A stretch of DNA of 64,000 nt, from contig NZ_CP195106.1 in NCBI RefSeq assembly GCF_051175385.1, positions 3,844,001 through 3,908,000 on the forward strand. Direction: 5' to 3'. The translations under genes were made by a program, and so were the position numbers. Under the pieces are notes generated by a model. It was given only the letters and a program-made list of their open reading frames with translations, was not told the origin of the DNA and did not search any database. The DNA is from Tundrisphaera lichenicola. GTDB lineage: Bacteria; Planctomycetota; Planctomycetia; Isosphaerales; Isosphaeraceae. How positions within the stretch are numbered: the first letter of the stretch is position 1; every line of letters starts with the position of its first letter. Below are positions 8,802-17,172 of this stretch, piece by piece.

Positions 8802-10451
8802 TCAGGGCTTGCGTCCGGCCTTCCCCGGATTTCGGGCCGGCTTCGAGGATCCCTTGGGAGGGACGCCCGGCCCGAACGTCGCGAGATAGTCCTGCCCGGC
8901 CGTCTGGACGGCGTAGGTATCTTCCGAGACGTAGCCCAAAACCCCCATCTCTGGCACGTCCAGGCCTTCGACTTCGGCGCGGGCCGAGACCCGGTTGCCG
9001 ATCGTCCGGCCGATCGCCGCGAAGGCCAGGAGCGACATTGGGAAGACCCAGGCGGCGTTCGCGGTCACGCCGATCGCCTGGGCCAGCAGTTGCGACCCGC
9101 CCCCTCCGTGGAAGAGGCCGATTGGGGGCTCGACGACCCCGTTGTACCCTCGGCCATAATCTCCGGTGGCGAATAGCCCGACGGCCAGGCATCCGAAGGC
9201 GCCGCAGGTCCCGTGGACGCTGATGGCCCCGACCGGGTCGTCAACCCGCATCACCTTCTCCACGAAGAGGATGCTGCCGACCACGAGGATCCCCGAGATC
9301 GCCCCGATGATCACCGCCCCGGTCGGGTCGACGAAGGCACAGGAGGCCGAGATCGCCACCGCGCCGGCGAGGAGGCCATTGCAACCCATCGTCGGGTCGG
9401 GCTTGCCGAAAGCCAGCCACATCGTCAGGAGCGAGGTCAGGCAACCCGCCCCGGTGGCGAGGATCGTGCAGGTCGCGATGGAGCCGATCCGGAGGTCGGT
9501 CGCGTCCAGGACCCGCCCGGCGTTCAGGCCCGACCAGCCGAAGACCAGGATCAAGGTCCCCACCGCCGCCATCGGGATATTGTGGCCGGGGATCGCGTTG
9601 ACCCCCCCCTTCTGATTGAACTTGCCGATTCGAGGCCCCAGGGCCAGCGATCCGGCCAGTGCCATCAGGCCTCCGGTCATGTGGACCACGCTCGAACCCG
9701 CGAAATCGACGTGCCCGCTTCCCAGCCCGAAACTCGTCCCGAGATCGGCCAGCCAGCCCCCACCCCAGGTCCAACAACCATAGATCGGGTAGATCAGCAT
9801 CGAGGCCACCAGCCCGAAGGCGAAGAACGCCGAGTATTTCCAACGCTCGGCCATGGCGCCGGTCGGGATCGTCGTGGCCGTATCCATGAAGACCGTCTGG
9901 AACAGGAAGGCGGCCAGGATCGAGGCCTGCCCCGCCGAGCCGGCCAGGAAGAATCCATCGAGGCCCATCACGTCCCAGCGTCGACCGAACAGGTCGAGCG
10001 AGCCCATCGAGTCGAGCGACCCCGAGCCACCCAGCGATCCGAACGCCCCGTGACCTCCGAACATCAGGCCGAAGCCGCAGGCCCAGAAGCCGATGACCCC
10101 GATCGCGAAGATCCCCAGGTTCATCGCCGCGGTGTGGGCGACGTTCTTGGATCGGATCAGGCCGGTCTCGAAGAGGGTGAACCCCGCTTTCAGGGACAGG
10201 GCCAGGAAGGCCGAGACCAGGATCCAGGCCATGTTGATCGCGACCCGCAAGGCCTTCGCCTCGTCGGCGGAGACCGGCGCGCTCTCGAGGTCGGGAATGG
10301 GGGCCACCGGGGTGAGCGTGGGCGAGGTCGAGGCTTCGACCGACGAAGCGGGCGGCGTGACCTGGCCATGGACCTCGCTGGCCCCGATCCACCCGAAGAA
10401 TCCCAGGATCAGGGCCATCTGCCCCACCATCAGCCGCAGGCCATGCGTCAT
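8802..10451 (-). CDS. amt: Ammonium transporter (Amt/MEP/Rh family)
   Basis: The product is a polytopic inner-membrane channel for ammonium. I start it at ATG 10451, which gives a cleavable signal peptide (MTHGLRLMVGQMALILGFF) and about 549 aa; the frame is open further upstream, but that stretch is not membrane-like. Conserved pieces include FMDTATTIPTGAMAER, DFAGSSVVHMTGG with the first pore His, the FGWSGLNAG segment, and ISVHGTCGAFG with the second pore His. The C-terminal tail is short and ends in a Pro/Lys-rich stretch. No glnK lies next to it, although amt-glnK pairing is common. The unusual feature is the hairpin-rich upstream region, described separately. Confidence 0.92.
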   Translation of the reverse strand: MTHGLRLMVGQMALILGFFGWIGASEVHGQVTPPASSVEASTSPTLTPVAPIPDLESAPVSADEAKALRVAINMAWILVSAFLALSLKAGFTLFETGLIRSKNVAHTAAMNLGIFAIGVIGFWACGFGLMFGGHGAFGSLGGSGSLDSMGSLDLFGRRWDVMGLDGFFLAGSAGQASILAAFLFQTVFMDTATTIPTGAMAERWKYSAFFAFGLVASMLIYPIYGCWTWGGGWLADLGTSFGLGSGHVDFAGSSVVHMTGGLMALAGSLALGPRIGKFNQKGGVNAIPGHNIPMAAVGTLILVFGWSGLNAGRVLDATDLRIGSIATCTILATGAGCLTSLLTMWLAFGKPDPTMGCNGLLAGAVAISASCAFVDPTGAVIIGAISGILVVGSILFVEKVMRVDDPVGAISVHGTCGAFGCLAVGLFATGDYGRGYNGVVEPPIGLFHGGGGSQLLAQAIGVTANAAWVFPMSLLAFAAIGRTIGNRVSARAEVEGLDVPEMGVLGYVSEDTYAVQTAGQDYLATFGPGVPPKGSSKPARNPGKAGRKP

Positions 10452-10736
10452 CGCGTCGATTCCTCGGACCGTCGTCGAGGGGGCGGACTTCGACCCGGCC
10501 ACCGACTTCGCGGGGGTCGAGCGAGGAGCCCAGAAAGGATTGGAGGCCGGTTGACGCCCGACCCGCTCCCAGACCGCTCGGATCGGCTGGCAATCCGGGA
10601 CGTATCGTGCCAGGACTCCGCCGCAAACACAACGCGTCAAGGGTCACGAACCTTCGAAAGCAAGTCGGATTCAGCCTCGATCCGGAGGATGAATCCGTCT
10701 CTCTTGCTGGCTGATCCAGCCAGGCGCAATAAAAAA

Positions 10737-10807
10737 GCCGGTCAGCCAGCATTCCCCCAGGCAAGCCACCTCTCCCATGGCAACCCAGGTTGTGCTGACC
10801 GACCGGC
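10737..10807 (-). ncRNA. Structured RNA element ending in a U-tract, upstream of amt
   Basis: On the minus strand, a 15-bp stem (GCCGGTCGGTCAGCA with TGCTGGCTGACCGGC) encloses an inner GCCAT/GTGGC hairpin and is followed at once by TTTTTTATT. Two positions of the long stem are G-U pairs only if the RNA is read from the minus strand; on the plus strand they are mismatches. This argues for a minus-strand RNA. It lies 286 nt before the amt start. It could be an intrinsic terminator within the amt leader or the 3' end of a small RNA. It does not match the conserved SRP or 6S features I know. Confidence 0.6.
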
Positions 10808-10854
10808 CTTGCTCCGGCAACCGGGACCGCAGAAGCGATCCCGATCGCTGTGTA

Positions 10855-10898
10855 AGAAAGGGCGAGCGGGGGGGTCGTGCGAGGCAACCCGCTCGCCC
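10855..10898 (-). terminator. Second intrinsic-terminator-like hairpin upstream of amt
   Basis: GGGCGAGCGGG and CCCGCTCGCCC (11 bp, plus-strand arms 10860-10870 and 10888-10898) form a stem on the minus strand followed by TTTCTT. It lies about 50 nt upstream of the other hairpin, with GCGATCGGGATCGC between them. Two consecutive terminator-like structures upstream of a nutrient transporter suggest attenuation or a small RNA gene. Confidence 0.55.
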
Positions 10899-11338
10899 CT
10901 TGGCGGTGAGACGAAGGGCAAGCCTTGCGTCCGTCGCCGGTTGGGGTGGTTCGTAGCAGTCAGTGCTATGTAAACTTTAGAAGTATTTTTTCGTTTTCTT
11001 TTCGATCTCAGCTCTTCGTCGTTAACGTCAGGAGTAAAAAGCAAAGGGTATGCCAGTGCCCGAAAAGAGGGCCTGTCGGCAGGATGGAAGGATGGAAACG
11101 ACGACGATTTCGTATCGCAAATCAAGGTCGCCAAGACGCTTATCGAAATCGAGAGGAATCTTCGATTTTTGCGAGGCTCGCGCCATCGTCGTGGATTTGA
11201 CCCCTCTGTCTGCCCTGTATTTGGACAATCGCCCGGTTGTGCAGCATAAAGATTGTGCATGGTCGATCCTGGGTGCAGAATTGGACGCAACTGTATTCTA
11301 AAATCCTTTTGACTCAGGCTCGAATGGGGTGGAACGGA
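10899..11338. other. Intergenic region, no gene seen
   Basis: This is the rest of the divergent spacer between amt and the next plus-strand gene. It is noticeably AT-richer than its surroundings at about 10970-11040. A long minus-strand open frame crosses it, but it runs through the two hairpins and has no recognisable domain, so I do not count it as a gene. Confidence 0.5.
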
Positions 11339-12538
11339 ATGGAGGATATCAGTCGTGGGTGCGAGTCTCCCGACGCGGGATCGGGTCCGGAACGCACGAG
11401 CCATGCTCCAAGATCGGGCAGCCTGACTCATTTCGATCAGGACGGCGTCCCGAGCCGCCAGCCGGTCGCTGATTGGATCGACCTGGAGGGTTCAAGCGAC
11501 CTTCCTCCGATCTCCCAGGCCGATCGACTCCGGGCGGTCTTGCGTTTCCATCGTCCCGACGGCTCGCCGGTGTTCGGGCCGAGGGGCCGGTCGATCGAGC
11601 GGCTGAAGGCTTTGAGGGCCTGGTCGAGTCGCGTGGGGGATCCTTCGCTGGCCCGGGTCCTGGACTGGTGGCTTCCCGCCTCGTCGGGCGAGTCGTCGGA
11701 GATCCCGGCCGCTCCCCCCCTTCCCTCCGACTCCCGGGCCGATCGACCCCTGGCCGTGCTTCGCCCCGACTGGACCCCTCGGGGGGACCTGGTGGCCGTC
11801 GACCACCGGGAGCCCGGCTCGCGGTCATTGATCGAGGTTTCCTCGAAGGGTCAGACCTGGCTGGGGCCAACCTGGGATTCTCCGACCCTCGTCGGCAAGG
11901 CCGGGCAGGCCCTCCCGACTTACTGGTCGACCGGTGCCTTCGCCGACTGCCTCGAATGGTCGTACCGGGTCGGGCGAGGCCGGACGACTCGCGTGGCCGT
12001 CCTGCTCCGAGGTCGGGGGATGGCCCTCCTGGGCCAGCAGGACGAGGGGGGCGGGCCGGTCTCGGAGATCCGGCTGGCCCTGCCCGAAGGGATCGAGGCG
12101 ACTCCGTCCGAGGCGTCGCGATCGATGATCCTCTCGGCGGGGCGAGGCAAGCCGACCGCCCGCCTGCTCCCGCTGGGGCTCCCGAGCCACGACCTCCCGA
12201 CCGATCGGGGGTCGATGGTCGTCGAGGGTCGAGAGGTGGTCGTCCGCCAGTCGAGCGAGGGCCGGAGGCGCTGGGTTTCGCTCCTGGTGGCCTGGGAGAA
12301 GCCCCCGACCCTCTGGCGGACCTTGACCGTGGCCTCACGTTCCGCGATCTGCCCGCCCGAGGTCGCCTCGGCCAGCCGGGTCGGCTGGGGCCCGGGGAAT
12401 GAGGGGCTGGTGATCTATCGGAGCCTGGCCCCGCCGGACCTCCGGAACTTCCTGGGCCACCAGACGAAGGCCCGGTTCGTGATCGGCTCGTTCTCCCGGT
12501 CGGGGGACCTCAGGCCGCTCCTCAAGGTCGAGGCGTGA
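11339..12538 (+). CDS. Hypothetical protein
   Basis: I do not recognise this 399-aa protein. I start it at ATG 11339 behind GGGTGGAACGG; an earlier in-frame ATG lies at 11324. The N-terminal third is polar, followed by recurring beta-like segments (SRSLIEVSSKGQTWLGP, TRVAVLLRGRGMALL, SMVVEGREVVVRQS) and a C-terminal GWGPGNEGLVIYRSLAP segment. There is no signal peptide or membrane helix. Codon usage is typical of the host, and strong GC3 bias supports real coding. Its neighbour is a convergent small membrane protein. Confidence 0.7.
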   Translation: MEDISRGCESPDAGSGPERTSHAPRSGSLTHFDQDGVPSRQPVADWIDLEGSSDLPPISQADRLRAVLRFHRPDGSPVFGPRGRSIERLKALRAWSSRVGDPSLARVLDWWLPASSGESSEIPAAPPLPSDSRADRPLAVLRPDWTPRGDLVAVDHREPGSRSLIEVSSKGQTWLGPTWDSPTLVGKAGQALPTYWSTGAFADCLEWSYRVGRGRTTRVAVLLRGRGMALLGQQDEGGGPVSEIRLALPEGIEATPSEASRSMILSAGRGKPTARLLPLGLPSHDLPTDRGSMVVEGREVVVRQSSEGRRRWVSLLVAWEKPPTLWRTLTVASRSAICPPEVASASRVGWGPGNEGLVIYRSLAPPDLRNFLGHQTKARFVIGSFSRSGDLRPLLKVEA

Positions 12539-12540
12539 AT

Positions 12541-12774
12541 TCAGCCCCGGGGCCGGCCCGGGATCGACGCGATGGCCGAGAGCGAGAGCCCGATGTAGAG
12601 GATCACCACGGTCACGGTCAGGTAGCCGGAATGCTGGTGGGCCTTGACCAGCTTGGTCAGGTCCATCGAGCCGCCCCCCCGGACGATCATCAGCCCCATC
12701 ACGAGCTGCGTGACGATCAGCAAGGCGGCGATCGCGCCCAGGGCGATCAGGATGGGCTTGAGCTTGGCGTTCAT
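12541..12774 (-). CDS. Small two-helix membrane protein
   Basis: The 77-aa product starts at ATG 12774 (MNAKLKP). It has two hydrophobic helices, at about 6-30 (ILIALGAIAALLIVTQLVM) and 50-70 (YLTVTVVILYIGLSLSAIAS), joined by a polar loop with HQHSG. I do not recognise a family. It is convergent with the 399-aa protein, with the two stops only 2 nt apart, and divergent from the YggS gene. Confidence 0.6.
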   Translation of the reverse strand: MNAKLKPILIALGAIAALLIVTQLVMGLMIVRGGGSMDLTKLVKAHQHSGYLTVTVVILYIGLSLSAIASIPGRPRG

Positions 12775-12922
12775 AGTGTCGACAATCCTCGGATTCTCCG
12801 GCCCGTCGGGCCCGGCCATCGGCTCGGGCACCTGGCCGACGTTCGGCCCTCACCCCGTCTACAATAGACCGGGAGTCCCCCGCCGTCATCGTCTCCCCTA
12901 CTCGGATCGCGTCGTGAGCCTC

Positions 12923-13615
12923 ATGAAGCCGGATCGAATTCGCGAGAATCTGGAGACTGTCCGGGACCGGATGGCCGAGGCCGCCCGCCGATCGGGGCGA
13001 TCCCCTTCGGAGGTCCGGCTGGTCGCCGTGACCAAGCGGAATCCGGCCGATCGGGTCCGTCGGCTGGTCGAGGCCGGGGCGACCGACCTCGGCGAGAATT
13101 ATCCCCAGGAACTCTGGGGTAAGGCCGAGGCCCTGGCCGATCTCCCGATCCGCTGGCACCTGATCGGCCACCTCCAGGGGAACAAGGCCAAACGCACCGT
13201 CCCGATGGTCCGGATGATCCACGGGGTCGACTCCTTGAAGCTCCTCGGGACCCTCGACGAACTCTCCGCCGGCCTCGAAGATCCCCCGGCCCTCTGCCTC
13301 CAGGTGAACGCCTCGTTCGAGGAGTCCAAGCACGGCTGGGAGCCGGACGCGATCCTGGCCGACGCCCAGTCGATCGCGGGCCTCCGCCACGCCCAAGTGG
13401 TCGGCCTGATGACGATGGCCGGATACGGGACGACCGACGAGGAGGCTCGCCCGACCTTCGCCGCCCTCCGAGAACTCCGCGAGCGGCTCCGGATCGCTTC
13501 CGGCCTCGAACTCCCCGAACTCTCGATGGGGATGTCGGGCGACTTCAACGCCGCGATCGAGGAGGGGGCGACGCTGGTCCGGATCGGCTCGGCGCTGTTC
13601 GAGGGGGTCGAGTGA
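12923..13615 (+). CDS. YggS/PLPBP family pyridoxal-phosphate homeostasis protein
   Basis: This 230-aa protein matches the length and fold of the single-domain PLP-binding YggS family (alanine-racemase-like barrel), which buffers free PLP and has no known catalytic activity. The PLP lysine is in RLVAVTKRNP (Lys38). GENYPQEL, WHLIGHLQGNKAK, GLMTMAGYG and LSMGMSGDFNAAIEEG are all family signatures. I chose ATG 12923 (MKPDRIRENLETV); GTG 12914 is a possible alternative. It overlaps the next gene by one base, a pairing of yggS with yggU that is common in bacteria. Confidence 0.93.
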   Translation: MKPDRIRENLETVRDRMAEAARRSGRSPSEVRLVAVTKRNPADRVRRLVEAGATDLGENYPQELWGKAEALADLPIRWHLIGHLQGNKAKRTVPMVRMIHGVDSLKLLGTLDELSAGLEDPPALCLQVNASFEESKHGWEPDAILADAQSIAGLRHAQVVGLMTMAGYGTTDEEARPTFAALRELRERLRIASGLELPELSMGMSGDFNAAIEEGATLVRIGSALFEGVE

Positions 13616-13917
13616 TGATCGACCTCACCGCCCACGATCGGGGGACCGTCCTCGCGATCCGCGCCCAGCCCAACGCCCGGAAGAACGGTGTGCTCGGCGA
13701 GCGGGCGGGAGCCCTCCGGGTCGGGGTGACCGTCGCCCCCGAGAAGGGGAAGGCCAACGCCGCGATCGCCGAGATCCTCGCCGAAGTCCTCGGCTGCCGG
13801 AACTCCGAGGTCGTCCTCCTGAGCGGGGACACCTCTCGTGATAAACGATTTTTGATCCTCGGGCTCGACCCGGAAACCCTCCGAGGCCGGCTGTCGCCCC
13901 TCATCCCCGGCCCCTGA
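13615..13917 (+). CDS. DUF167/YggU family protein
   Basis: The product is about 100 aa and carries the DUF167 core: LAIRAQPNARKNGVLG, then LRVGVTVAPEKGKANAAI and a C-terminal EVVLLSGDTSRDKRFLI. The family is small, conserved and of unknown biochemical role. The ATG at 13615 overlaps the TGA of the YggS gene (tgATG), so the two are translationally coupled; a GTG three bases earlier could also serve. Confidence 0.9.
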   Translation: MIDLTAHDRGTVLAIRAQPNARKNGVLGERAGALRVGVTVAPEKGKANAAIAEILAEVLGCRNSEVVLLSGDTSRDKRFLILGLDPETLRGRLSPLIPGP

Positions 13918-13968
13918 GCCGGTTCGAACCTCGATCCTCTTCCCTCGAACTTCCCCGGACCTCTCCCG

Positions 13969-15255
13969 ATGCCCGACTATCCGCCCGAGATCACCCTGGA
14001 CCCCCGGACCGGCCCGATCGGCCCCGCGAGGGTCCGCGTCCCCGGCTCCAAGAGCCTGACCAATCGCGCCCTGATCGTTGCCGCCCTGGCCGACGGCCCG
14101 AGCACCCTGACCGGGGCGCTCGACTCCGACGACACCCGGGTCATGGTCGACTCGCTCGGCCGGCTCGGGATCCAGGTCGAGCACGACCCTTCGACCGCCA
14201 CCATCCAGATCCAGGGATGTGCCAACAAGATCCCCAGGCAGCAGGCCGAACTCTACGTCGCCAACTCCGGGACCAGCCTCCGCTTCCTGACCGCGATGGT
14301 CGCCACCGGCTCGGGGACCTTCCACCTCGACGGGACCCCCCGAATGCGCGAGCGGCCCGTGGCCGACCTCTTGCAAGCCCTCAACGGCCTCGGGGCCGAC
14401 GCCCGGAGCGACCTCGGGACCGGCTGCCCCCCCGTGACCATCAAGGCCAGCGGGCTCGACGGCGGCTATGCCTTCGTCCGGGGGGACGTCTCCAGCCAGT
14501 TCCTCAGCGGGCTCCTGATGGCCCTGCCCTACTCCCGAGACACGACCACAGTCGAGGTCGAAGGGGTCCTGGTCTCCAAGCCCTATGTCGCCATGACGAT
14601 GAGCGTGATGGAGTCGTTCGGGGTCCGGATCAACAACCGGAAGGATCGGAGGTTCGACATCCGACCGGCCCGATACACCGGGCGGACCTACGCCATCGAG
14701 CCCGACGCCTCGGCCGCCTCCTACATGTTCGCCGCCGCGGCCCTGACCGGCTCGACGATCACCGTCGAAGGCCTGGGCACCGAGAGCATCCAGGGGGACA
14801 TCGCCTTCGTCGACCTCCTGGAGCACATGGGCTGTACCGTGACCCGCGAGAAGGATTCCACCACCGTCACCGGGGGCTCGCTCCGAGGCATCGACGTCGA
14901 CATGAACGCGATCAGCGATACGGTGATGACCCTGGCGGTGGTCGCCCTGTTCGCCGGTGGGATCACCCGGATCCGGAACGTCGCCCACATCCGCCACAAG
15001 GAGACCGACCGGATCGGGGCCCTCGCCACCGAGTTGAGAAAGCTGGGGGCCACCGTCGAGGAGCAGCCCGACGGCCTGACGATCTTCCCACCGAGCCGGA
15101 TCACCCCCGCTCGGATCGCCACCTACGACGACCACCGGATGGCCATGTCCTTCGCGCTAGCCGGGCTCAAGGCCCCGGGAGTCACGATCCTCGACCCCGG
15201 CTGCGTCGCCAAGACCTACCCCGGCTTCTGGGACGACCTGGCCCGGCTGGGCTGA
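13969..15255 (+). CDS. aroA: 3-phosphoshikimate 1-carboxyvinyltransferase (EPSP synthase)
   Basis: AroA transfers enolpyruvate from PEP to shikimate 3-phosphate, the sixth step of the shikimate pathway, in the cytoplasm. The 428-aa length is typical. Motifs are PGSKSLTNRAL (25-35), NSGTSLRF (99-106), SSQFLSGLLMALP, and the late HKETDRI and DDHRMAM (387-392) segments that bind substrate phosphates. The motif NSGTS in place of the common NAGTA departs from the classic glyphosate-sensitive consensus; sensitivity cannot be inferred from this alone. The gene follows yggU after 51 nt, and the tandem-repeat array begins 16 nt after its stop. Confidence 0.95.
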   Translation: MPDYPPEITLDPRTGPIGPARVRVPGSKSLTNRALIVAALADGPSTLTGALDSDDTRVMVDSLGRLGIQVEHDPSTATIQIQGCANKIPRQQAELYVANSGTSLRFLTAMVATGSGTFHLDGTPRMRERPVADLLQALNGLGADARSDLGTGCPPVTIKASGLDGGYAFVRGDVSSQFLSGLLMALPYSRDTTTVEVEGVLVSKPYVAMTMSVMESFGVRINNRKDRRFDIRPARYTGRTYAIEPDASAASYMFAAAALTGSTITVEGLGTESIQGDIAFVDLLEHMGCTVTREKDSTTVTGGSLRGIDVDMNAISDTVMTLAVVALFAGGITRIRNVAHIRHKETDRIGALATELRKLGATVEEQPDGLTIFPPSRITPARIATYDDHRMAMSFALAGLKAPGVTILDPGCVAKTYPGFWDDLARLG

Positions 15256-15270
15256 GGGGGAGAAGCAAAG

Positions 15271-15554
15271 AATGGGTTTGTTCCGGCATCGAGAATGGGT
15301 TTGTTACGTCGCTGCAAATGGGTTCGTTCAGCGAAGCAACCTCGGATCTCGCCTGTGATTGGTGCCGGTCGAGATGGCTGAATGCTGGAATCGATCGAGA
15401 CTTGCGCCGGATTCTTTGCTGTCGGACGCCCAGGCCCGGAAAAGCGATGGTCGCCGGATTGGGTTCGTTCCAGTGTTGGAAGATGGGTTTGTTCCAGCGT
15501 CGGAAGTTGGGTTCGTTCGAGCCGAGGAAATGGGTTTGTTCCGACTCCCGGAAT
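15271..15554 (+). repeat. Tandem array of about 23-bp units, cut by a transposon
   Basis: Units of consensus AATGGGTTYGTTCC plus 9-10 variable bases begin at 15271, 15294, 15317, then 15458, 15482, 15506, 15529 and 15552. The period is exactly 23 in the first run and 23-24 in the second; the middle (about 15340-15457) is degenerate. The last unit is completed on the far side of the transposon at 21523 (GGCTTCCTTC). The conserved core drifts between reading frames, so it is not a coding repeat. A related array lies at 61970-62123. Confidence 0.8.
15546..15554 (+). repeat. Left 9-bp target-site duplication
   Basis: TCCCGGAAT here is repeated exactly at 21514-21522, each abutting a terminal inverted repeat of the 5.96-kb transposon. 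The shared target sequence continues with GGCTT on the right, matching the first bases of the inverted repeat, so a longer duplication cannot be fully excluded; nine bases leaves the 15-bp repeats flush. Confidence 0.8.
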
Positions 15555-15591
15555 GGCTTTGCACCTAAATTCTGCGATAAACCTAAACCTC

Positions 15592-15608
15592 TGAACTTTT
15601 ATTCAGTG
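15592..15608 (+). repeat. Subterminal 17-mer, left copy
   Basis: TGAACTTTTATTCAGTG lies 22 nt inside the left inverted repeat and is identical to 21451-21467 in direct orientation. It is itself partly palindromic (CTGAA ... TTCAG). Possible transposase or host-factor binding site. Confidence 0.55.
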
Positions 15609-15948
15609 GACGGGTCAGGAACCAAATTGCGCAATCCTCGATCGCGACTGGCGTAATCCAGTCGGTCCGGTCCGCCCGTCTCCTCGTCATCAACCAAGGC
15701 GTAGTAATTCTAATCGATAACGACGCTCAGGTCGGACACAGAGATCGGGTAATCCTTATGGGCCGACGGACGTCCGCGAGATCCTTTTGGCCGTAAACCC
15801 GGAACAACGTAGTGGCCGTCACTACAAACGTCTACGAGGAACCCCTTGACACCCTTCGCTCGGGTCTCTGTCGTGATGGGTCTCGGATGGTGGTGCGAGT
15901 CGGGTCGGACGGACAAGAGGTCATTGCGGCCGGCGGGATACGGATTAG
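15609..15948. other. Left part of the transposon, no gene seen
   Basis: Between the left end of the transposon and the first coding remnant I see only short overlapping open frames without protein character. It may contain decayed cargo. Confidence 0.4.
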
Positions 15949-16062
15949 AGAGAGCGGGCCGACAGGGTGGTGCTGCACAACCTGATCCGCGAGGATGCCG
16001 AGGCGGTTGCGGCGAGGTTACGGCAGGCGATTCCGTTCCACGAGGCGATGAAGCGTAAATAG
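15949..16062 (+). pseudogene. Short C-terminal coding remnant
   Basis: The frame runs from just after a TAG (15946-15948) to a TAG at 16060 and encodes about 37 residues ending in AIPFHEAMKRK. The composition (VVLHNLIREDAEAVAARL) is protein-like and helical, unlike the noise around it. No start codon sits at the right place, so it looks like the 3' end of a gene whose front has been lost. I do not recognise the family. Confidence 0.3.
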
Positions 16063-16155
16063 GATGGTGCGTCGATCTATCCCTGGCTCCGCGTCGAATC
16101 AGACCCAGCCGAGCCGGAGTGACGCGAAAACTATCAACTACGATAGGCGGAGCGG

Positions 16156-16557
16156 CTATTTTTCTGGATAACGCCGAGTTGGCTTCCTCGCGCGAATCTC
16201 TCCGGAGCGAATCTTCTCATTCCGAGTCAGTTCATCGTCGATCAAATCCAGGTCATCAGAATTGTACCCGGCCAGTTCGGAAAAATGTGGCATCCAATAT
16301 CTGGCCTTAGCCACTCCTTCGGGGTTAAGGCCAACTTGAGACTTGAGGTGAGTTATCACCTTTCGCACTCCTAGATGCGAAACGACGCTCTCAAGCCAAT
16401 AACGAATACTGCTCGCGTTTGCTTCCTGGAGTCCCCTGTCAAGTAGCACAATGAAACTCTGGTTATCTTGAAGAGTTCGTCGAGCAAGATCCATCGCGAC
16501 CGGAAAGTTGATGTCGATCAAATCTCCAATGAAGGACAACCGAGATTGCTCATCCAT
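16156..16557 (-). CDS. Hypothetical protein, candidate immunity protein
   Basis: I do not recognise this 133-aa cytoplasmic protein. I start it at ATG 16557 (MDEQSRLSFIGDLIDINFP) after a weak GAGG; the frame is open back to 16692. It is predicted helical and acidic overall, with a conserved-looking HLGVRKVITHLKSQ stretch and a basic C-terminal tail. It lies 95 nt downstream of the toxin-like frame on the same strand. A small acidic protein directly after a toxin C-terminal module is the usual place for an immunity gene, so that is my inference. Codon use is less GC-biased than the host's. Confidence 0.5.
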   Translation of the reverse strand: MDEQSRLSFIGDLIDINFPVAMDLARRTLQDNQSFIVLLDRGLQEANASSIRYWLESVVSHLGVRKVITHLKSQVGLNPEGVAKARYWMPHFSELAGYNSDDLDLIDDELTRNEKIRSGEIRARKPTRRYPEK

Positions 16558-16652
16558 TGTCCTCAGTTTGCAGCCCAACTCCTTTTCCCAAAAGGAGTTC
16601 CGCCGGAGACATACGTAATCTCTTGCGGATGGCATCATGGTCGCACTCCGAT

Positions 16653-17030
16653 CTATGGTCGATATGGCCTGAAAAGTTTTGGAGGCAGACAAGGCAACAA
16701 ATTGGGATTCATCGGTCTAGTCGGATCGGAAAAATGTCCGGTTTGATCATTCCAGTTTAGAACCAACCCGCGATTAGATCGACTAACTCCAAAATAGATC
16801 TCGCCTCCGAATTCTATCGGTTCCTCGCCGGCAAGGTCGAGGTGACCGATTGGGTAGCTTTCAAAAGGAATCCATCTTGCCTTTGATATTAATATGTTCC
16901 CTTTCTGAAACACAAAAACGTGATGGCCTTTTGCAGTCCATGTTGAACCCGCCCGAGTTCTCGTTTTCCACCTGTCATTTATTTGCAGAAGTTCACACTT
17001 TATAATTGTTCTTGGAATGTATTCCTGTTT
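16653..17030 (-). pseudogene. Headless toxin-domain-like frame (orphan polymorphic-toxin C-terminus?)
   Basis: An open frame follows a TAA at 17031-17033 and reads through about 125 codons of convincing protein. It has AGSTWTAKGHHVFVF, then HLDLAGEEPIEF, GGEIYFGVSRSNRG and LNWNDQTGHF, and ends LPPKLFRPYRP. No ATG occurs in the first 39 codons; the only usual start is GTG 16913, which would cut the domain in half. The G-x-I-Y-F-G and W-N-x-x-T/S-G-H-F pattern resembles small C-terminal domains attached to large secreted toxins, though I cannot name the family. It may be a displaced toxin tip that lost its delivery protein. Local GC is low, marking it as foreign. Confidence 0.45.
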
Positions 17031-17172
17031 TTATTGTAATATAAACAATATTGAATCTGTTTCCAGTGGAACATTAATTGGCGAGAAAAACCAGCTAAAC
17101 CAACTTTTCCGACGGGACGAGCTTTTTTTTGCTTAATCACGAGTCCGGTCCGACGAACATTCACCATGTTTC

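Noticed and set aside
10731..10812. Signal recognition particle RNA or 6S RNA
   Set aside because: The GGUCAGG...GGAAG...AGCAGCC core of bacterial SRP RNA is absent, and no 6S-like open bubble is evident.
10742..11431. 229-codon minus-strand frame upstream of amt
   Set aside because: It runs across two RNA hairpins and an AT-rich spacer, with no protein-like pattern.
15271..15568. Tandem array considered as a CRISPR
   Set aside because: The constant part is about 14 bp and the variable part only 9-10 bp, with no cas genes. CRISPR repeats and spacers are each more than 20 bp.
15328..15594. Array considered as a coding repeat (GFVP-type octapeptides)
   Set aside because: The period alternates 23 and 24, so the frame drifts. 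Apparent peptides appear in several frames at once.
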